From assembly GCF_900103545.1 (NCBI RefSeq), contig NZ_FNHH01000001.1, positions 1-64,000 on the forward strand: a DNA stretch of 64,000 bases, read 5' to 3'. The notes under the pieces are model-generated. The model saw nothing but the letters and a program-made list of their open reading frames with translations, was not told where the DNA came from and did no database searches. This document shows, piece by piece, positions 59,073 through 64,000 of this stretch. This stretch comes from Daejeonella rubra (GTDB lineage: Bacteria > Bacteroidota > Bacteroidia > Sphingobacteriales > Sphingobacteriaceae). Each line of letters begins with the position of its first letter. Within the stretch, counting starts at the first letter, position 1. The translations under genes and the position numbers were made by a program.

Positions 59073-62000
59073 TTAAAACTTCACAGTTAAATTCATTCCA
59101 AAGGTGCGTGTTGATGGCATTTGTCCCATTTCAACTCCAGGGAGAATAGTTGAGCCATTTAAAGCTGCAGTCTCCGGATCGAACATAGGGAAATCTGAAA
59201 TGATCGCCAGGTCTCTGCCATAAAGTGCAAGAGATGCCTGATTCAACTTTAGCTTTTTGATAAACTTAGCCGGAATACCGTACTCAAGTCTAACTTCACG
59301 TAATTTGATAAATGAAGCATCAAAACTGTTTGATTCAACATTGGCACGTCTATAGTAATCGCCATAGAATGCTGCCGGTGCAACCTGCTTGGTATTGGCA
59401 GTATAAAGACCTCCTGCACCTGCAACAACACCTTCACCTACAATAAATCCTTCTTCACGTCCTTTTAAGGTGCTGCTTAACTTACCTTGCTCTGCCATTT
59501 TATGATGTGTCTGAGAATAGATCATTCCTCCATATTGACCATCAAATAAGAAACTGAATCTGTAGTTTTTATATTGGAACTCATTACTCAATCCACCTCT
59601 CCAGTCAGCATAGGCTTTTCCAATATACTGGATCTGTCCCGGGCGGGCCGGAAGTCCGGTTGTATTGTAAACAATCTGACCGTCTGGTGCTCTTACAAAT
59701 CCAAAACCATAAATATCTCCTGTCGTACCGCCAACACGTGCCTGAATGGTAGCATTACCTCCATAACCAATATCCTGCTTGTCTGTAAGTCCCTCAGCCA
59801 GTTCAAGTACTTCATTGTCATTTTTTGACCAGTTTACAGTGCTTGTCCAGCTGAAGTTTTTAGTTTTTACAGGTTTTCCTCCTACCAAAAGTTCAATACC
59901 CTTATTACGAACAACTCCTGCATTTAGTACTGCTCTTGAATATCCGGTTGTAGGATCGAGAGGCACATCAAGGATCTGGTTTTTTGTGGTATTGCTGTAG
60001 AAAGTAAGGTCCATCGTAAAGCGTGATTTGAATAGGTTATATTCTAAACCTGCCTCATAACTTGTAGTTATCTCTGGTTTGAAAGTTGCATTATGTAAGG
60101 TAGTTGGTACAGATGCTGATGCTGGAAAATCACTTATACCATAGTATTTGCTTGTTTTATAAGGGTCAGTATCATTACCTACCTGAGCTGCCGACAAACG
60201 AAGTTTTGCATAGGTAACCGCTGTTGGAAGCTGGAATAATTCATTTAAAATAAAACTAGAGCTAACAGAAGGGTAGAAGAATGAATTGTTCTGAATTGGA
60301 AGTGTACTGGACCAGTCATTACGTCCGGTTACATCCAAAAATATTCTGTCTTTCCATGAGAATGAGGCAAAACCATAAATACTTTGAACTTTCTTATTTA
60401 AATAGTTCGTATTCATAAGCGGATTGCTTTGTCCGTTGCTTAGCTTATAAACCGCTGGGATAATAAGACCCTCTACAGTGCCATTTACGCCTGTATAGCG
60501 TCTGTTAAGAGCATTGGCTCCTCCTGAAAAACTTGCTTCAAAATCTTTATTCAGCCTTGTTTTATAGGTTAATAATACATCCGTATTGATTTCAAAATTG
60601 AAAATATTTTGTTGTCTCAAATATCCTTTTTGAAAATTAGCAGTACTGAATGGTCTGCGCTGATCACGGTCTTCATTAAGCATATCAAAACCGGAGCGAA
60701 CCATCAGACTCAATTTTTTCGTAAAATCATACGTAGCAGACATGTTTGCTACAGTCTTGTAATTATTTACCGCATTGGTCATTTCATAAGCAATCAGAAA
60801 AGGATTGTCGATGAAGCTGCTAAATGGATGTATCTGATCAATTTGTTCTAATCCTGGTTTCCAGATTGGTCTGTACCAATCAAGATCAACATTAGGATTT
60901 TGGAAGATCATGAAATAAGAAAGTGATTGATTGTTATATCCTGTAGCAGGAAGATTATCACTGGTCTTATTTGTGAAATTTACTTTAGAGTTAATTCTAA
61001 GTTTTGGAGATAGCTTGAAATTTAAACTCAATGCAGCTGTTAATCTTTCATAACCTGTATTAGGCATTATCCATTCGTTTTTTGAATGAGTGATCGATGC
61101 TCTTGCAGATGCATTTTCGCTACCGCCGTCAAAGGAAACACTATTAGTTAATGTAGAACCTGTACGAAAGAAATCTGACCTGTTATTGGTATAAGGCACC
61201 CATGGCAGACGGGTTGCAGATTGTCCGCCTGTAACAGGATCGTACTGAAAGTATGATTGTCCATTAAATCTGGGACCATAGGCGCTACTTGTTCCGGAGG
61301 TGCTTGCACCATCTGCAGATGCTCCATATGAATAATATAACTGGCTGTTTGGTCTGATCGTTGTTCCGGTTCCCTGACCATATTCATATTGCATGTCTGG
61401 CCATCTCAGGATGTCATTGTAGCTATAGTTGGAATTTAAACTGACTCCAATTCCTTTATTTTTTTTCACGCCAGATTTGGTTGTGATAATTAAGGCTCCA
61501 TTCGCTGCACGGCTTCCGTAAAGGGCTGCGGCACTTGCCCCTTTAAGTACTGTAACACTTTCGATATCATCCGGGTTGATGTCAGAAATTCCATTTCCGA
61601 AATCTACCGGAACATCATTCCCTGAACCTGCGCCATAAGCATTCCCAACACCTGAAGACGTTAATCCGCCTCCAACTGGTACACCATCCAGCACGATCAA
61701 TGCTCCGTTATTATCGGAATTCATAGATGTTTCTCCCCTCAAAATGATCTTTGAAGAGTTTACTGGTCCTGAACCAGGTGTAACAATGTTTAAACCGGCA
61801 ACTTTTCCTGATAATGCACCTACCCAGTTGTTGGATCTTGCATCATTTAGCGCATTCTCCTTTAATGTTTGTGTTGCAAAACCCAGTGCTTTTTGCTCTC
61901 TTTTAATACCAAGAGCAGTAACCACTACTTCATTTAAAGCACTGGTTGATTGTTCTAATTGGATATTGATATTACTCTCACCTGCATTATAGATCTTTGA

Positions 62001-62366
62001 AAAAGTAGTATATCCAATCATTGAAAAACTTACGGATGTGCCTTTTGGGATATTAAGAGTAAAACTTCCATCCATTCCCGTCACTCCCAAAGACCTTCTG
62101 CCTGCATCTGTAATGCTTATTCCTGCCAGGCCTTCACCGTCTTTACTATCAACTACTACGCCTTTCAATACAATGTTGTTTTGCTGTGCAAAGGCTGGTT
62201 TAACATCAAATATGTTAAGAATAAATAATAACAGCATTAGCTTTACTGCTACAAGTTTTAGATCGTTTATCCCCCTTTTAGGGTTTAAATGCACGAAAAA
62301 ATTCCTGAGAACTAGTGCAGGGGTTTGCCAAAACTTACCGAAATGATCAGTAAAAATTTTCTTCAT
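59073..62366 (-). CDS. SusC/RagA-family TonB-linked outer-membrane transporter
   Basis: A 1097-residue TonB-dependent transporter. After a long N-terminal leader (signal near residues 35-60), residues about 65-150 form the carboxypeptidase-regulatory-like domain (LKGVVVDSKDGEGLAGISIT). The plug follows (GALSGKVAGLNIVTPGSGPVNSSKIILRG ... VLKGASAAALYGSRAANGALIITTKSG), then a 22-strand barrel to the C-terminal F (GMNLTVKF). It imports the ligand captured by SusD using TonB energy. No sigma/anti-sigma pair or hybrid two-component regulator adjoins it, so its regulation is not seen here. Confidence 0.95.
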   Translation of the reverse strand: MKKIFTDHFGKFWQTPALVLRNFFVHLNPKRGINDLKLVAVKLMLLLFILNIFDVKPAFAQQNNIVLKGVVVDSKDGEGLAGISITDAGRRSLGVTGMDGSFTLNIPKGTSVSFSMIGYTTFSKIYNAGESNINIQLEQSTSALNEVVVTALGIKREQKALGFATQTLKENALNDARSNNWVGALSGKVAGLNIVTPGSGPVNSSKIILRGETSMNSDNNGALIVLDGVPVGGGLTSSGVGNAYGAGSGNDVPVDFGNGISDINPDDIESVTVLKGASAAALYGSRAANGALIITTKSGVKKNKGIGVSLNSNYSYNDILRWPDMQYEYGQGTGTTIRPNSQLYYSYGASADGASTSGTSSAYGPRFNGQSYFQYDPVTGGQSATRLPWVPYTNNRSDFFRTGSTLTNSVSFDGGSENASARASITHSKNEWIMPNTGYERLTAALSLNFKLSPKLRINSKVNFTNKTSDNLPATGYNNQSLSYFMIFQNPNVDLDWYRPIWKPGLEQIDQIHPFSSFIDNPFLIAYEMTNAVNNYKTVANMSATYDFTKKLSLMVRSGFDMLNEDRDQRRPFSTANFQKGYLRQQNIFNFEINTDVLLTYKTRLNKDFEASFSGGANALNRRYTGVNGTVEGLIIPAVYKLSNGQSNPLMNTNYLNKKVQSIYGFASFSWKDRIFLDVTGRNDWSSTLPIQNNSFFYPSVSSSFILNELFQLPTAVTYAKLRLSAAQVGNDTDPYKTSKYYGISDFPASASVPTTLHNATFKPEITTSYEAGLEYNLFKSRFTMDLTFYSNTTKNQILDVPLDPTTGYSRAVLNAGVVRNKGIELLVGGKPVKTKNFSWTSTVNWSKNDNEVLELAEGLTDKQDIGYGGNATIQARVGGTTGDIYGFGFVRAPDGQIVYNTTGLPARPGQIQYIGKAYADWRGGLSNEFQYKNYRFSFLFDGQYGGMIYSQTHHKMAEQGKLSSTLKGREEGFIVGEGVVAGAGGLYTANTKQVAPAAFYGDYYRRANVESNSFDASFIKLREVRLEYGIPAKFIKKLKLNQASLALYGRDLAIISDFPMFDPETAALNGSTILPGVEMGQMPSTRTFGMNLTVKF

Positions 62367-62725
62367 AATTAAATGTTTAAGGTTGGTTCAGAGGTTTTAA
62401 TTTATTTCGTTTTATTTCAAATAAGACATTATGATCTGTTTTATTCTTTTTTAATATTACGAATGGTAATTAATTTATAATAAAACGAAACTATAAACAA
62501 ATATTCAGAATATAAAAAAAACTTTTAATTATAATGTTCTCTTAACTTATTGCTAATAAATGCGCTTTTTAAGAACTATAACTTAATAATTTAATAATGT
62601 TAATGTTTCAAAAAAGAAATATTAGGAAGTTTTGAGATTTCAGCGTTAAATGTTTTGATAAATTCCTTATCTTTTGGCAAAGCATAATTGACTGATTTTT
62701 ATTATCAAAAGAGTATTTTTGCCTC
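62367..62725. other. A+T-rich divergent control region between susC and the histidine kinase gene
   Basis: 359 bp with no open frame of note. Several A- and T-runs and the susC leader are the only visible elements. I see no convincing TAnnTTTG promoter and no dyad I would trust. Confidence 0.4.
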
Positions 62726-63913
62726 ATGACTGAAAAGAGCGCTTTATTGTTTGCAATTATAGAAAACGCAATTGATGGTATCATTACCATAGATGAGCGT
62801 GGATTAATTGAGTCAATAAATCCAGCTGCCTGTGCCCTGTTTGGATATTCGATCGAGGAAGTAATTGGAAGGAATGTTTCAATGCTTATGCCCAGACCGG
62901 ATAAAGATCAGCATGACGAATATATAGCACGTTATCAGAGAACTGGAAGCCCTCATATTATAGGTACAGGCCGCGATGTGAATGGACAAAAAAAAGATGG
63001 CACCTTGTTTCCTTTCCGTTTGGGGGTGAATGAAGTAAAGTATTCCGGAAGAACCATTTATGCAGGATTTATACATGATCTTTCAAGAGAAAAGGAAGCA
63101 GAAGCAAAGATCCTTCATTATGCGTCTCAACTTGAAAAACTTGTTGAAGAGCGTACCGTATCACTACAAAAATCGGTAACTGAACTGCAGGCTGCAAAAG
63201 AGACTGTCAGCAAATCTCTCGAAAAAGAAAAGGAGCTCAATCAGCTTAAAAGCAGGTTTGTATCCATGGCTTCTCATGAATTTCGCACACCACTCAGTTC
63301 CATCACTTTATCTGCCTCACTGATAGAAAGGTATAAACTTCAATCAGACGATACAAATGTTAGCAAACATGTCAGTAAGATCAAAAATTCGGTGGGTAAC
63401 CTGACTACGATTCTGGATGACTTCCTTTCATTGGAGCGTCTGGAGGCCGGAAAAATCGAAACTAATTTTACTAAATTCGATGTTGTTAAACTTTCTGAAG
63501 AGATCACAGAAGAAATGCAGTTAATGGCCAAAAAGGATCAGAATATTATTTACCAGCATACAGGCTTGCATAGTACGGTTTTGCTTGATCAGAATTTGCT
63601 TCGTAATTGTATCGTTAATCTAATATCCAACGCCATAAAATATTCTGGTGAAAATACATTCATTGAATTTAATACTGAGCTGACCAGTACTGAATGTATA
63701 GTAACAGTTAGAGACAATGGTATAGGTATTCCAGAAACTGACCATAAACATCTTTTTGAGCCATTTTTCAGAGCAAATAATACCGGGAATATTCCTGGTA
63801 CCGGATTAGGACTGAATATAATTTTAAGATATGTTAACCTGATGGGTGGTAAAGTAAACTTTAGCAGCCTGGTTAATCAGAAAACTGTTTTTACACTAAA
63901 TTTCCCACAGTAA
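62726..63913 (+). CDS. PAS-domain sensor histidine kinase with FixL-like heme pocket
   Basis: A 395-residue cytoplasmic kinase. The N-terminal PAS domain (about 8-115) resembles the heme PAS of FixL, the rhizobial oxygen sensor: it keeps SPHIIGTGRDVNGQKKDG, in which His77 matches the heme-ligand His and Arg83 the Arg that reads O2. A coiled coil follows (about 125-175), then HisKA (SMASHEFRTPLSS, His184) and the ATPase domain (NLISNAIKYS, DNGIGIP, GTGLGLN). It would phosphorylate the adjacent response regulator 6 bp downstream when O2 falls. Heme binding is inferred from sequence. Confidence 0.85.
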   Translation: MTEKSALLFAIIENAIDGIITIDERGLIESINPAACALFGYSIEEVIGRNVSMLMPRPDKDQHDEYIARYQRTGSPHIIGTGRDVNGQKKDGTLFPFRLGVNEVKYSGRTIYAGFIHDLSREKEAEAKILHYASQLEKLVEERTVSLQKSVTELQAAKETVSKSLEKEKELNQLKSRFVSMASHEFRTPLSSITLSASLIERYKLQSDDTNVSKHVSKIKNSVGNLTTILDDFLSLERLEAGKIETNFTKFDVVKLSEEITEEMQLMAKKDQNIIYQHTGLHSTVLLDQNLLRNCIVNLISNAIKYSGENTFIEFNTELTSTECIVTVRDNGIGIPETDHKHLFEPFFRANNTGNIPGTGLGLNIILRYVNLMGGKVNFSSLVNQKTVFTLNFPQ

Positions 63914-63919
63914 ATTTCT

Positions 63920-64000
63920 ATGAAGAAGAAAATTCTAATCATTGAGGATAACGAAGACATCAGAGAAAGTTCAATGGAAATTCTGGAACTTGCAGGTTAT
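63920..64000 (+). CDS. Response regulator receiver protein, 3' end missing
   Basis: The window ends in the first 27 codons of a response regulator (MKKKILIIEDNEDIRESSME...). The acidic pair IEDNED that binds Mg2+ in receiver domains is present; the phospho-acceptor Asp and any output domain are outside the window. It starts 6 bp after the FixL-like kinase stop and must be its partner. Confidence 0.88.
   Translation, partial: MKKKILIIEDNEDIRESSMEILELAGY

Overview
The window looks like chromosome of a Bacteroidota bacterium, most likely Sphingobacteriaceae (Pedobacter-like). The reasons are a SusC/SusD pair, an adhesin with a gliding-motility/type IX secretion C-terminus, A-rich leaders without Shine-Dalgarno sequences, many lipoproteins, and a heparinase-type polysaccharide lyase locus. 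The genus is inferred from gene content; no rRNA or tRNA gene is visible.

Layout. 1-1270: right part of an IS3-family element, then decayed non-coding DNA with hairpin repeats. 1270-8700: small accessory genes (Crp/Fnr regulator, alpha/beta hydrolase, DHFR-like reductase, G+C-rich MFS transporter) and topB. Heptamer tandem arrays run into the 3' ends of several of these genes, and an 11-bp-phased GTAC array precedes topB. 8700-14740: DUF4838 glycosidase-like protein, GyrI-like protein, small membrane and lipoproteins, sialidase-like protein. 14750-17893: erythromycin esterase, dienelactone-hydrolase-like protein and phosphoribosyltransferase, arranged around two FNR-like boxes, plus a 57-residue ORF. 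17947-32000: a mostly minus-strand sugar/polysaccharide locus (TIM-barrel isomerase, Gfo/Idh oxidoreductase, FGE-like protein, PQQ sugar dehydrogenase, alcohol dehydrogenase, amidohydrolase, SGNH hydrolase, beta-helix protein, heparinase II/III protein, beta-propeller). 32200-38220: MopE-like lipoprotein, lactonase and a large PKD/IgGFc-type surface protein.

38500-48500: a clade II (Sec-type) nitrous oxide reductase cluster. Two cytochromes c, a heme-copper-like membrane protein and a cysteine-containing Crp/Fnr regulator flank nosZ, a membrane domain-NosL fusion, nosD, nosF, nosY, a hemerythrin and a group III truncated hemoglobin. No nitrite or NO reductase is visible, so the window supports N2O respiration but not complete denitrification. 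48600-57330: fasciclin lipoprotein, a nitronate-monooxygenase-like/prephenate-dehydrogenase-like pair, and a glycerol regulon (DeoR-type repressor divergent from glpD-glpK-glpF). 57590-62370: SusD/SusC pair. 62726-64000: a FixL-like PAS histidine kinase and the start of its response regulator.

The common thread is low-oxygen life. N2O respiration, O2/NO-binding proteins, a kinase whose PAS keeps the FixL heme-ligand histidine, Crp/Fnr regulators and TTGAT-N4-ATCAA boxes all occur in one 64-kb stretch. The least described parts are the esterase/hydrolase/phosphoribosyltransferase module with its FNR-like boxes, the NosL fusion, the NMO-like/TyrA-like pair and the heptamer and 11-bp-phased repeat arrays.
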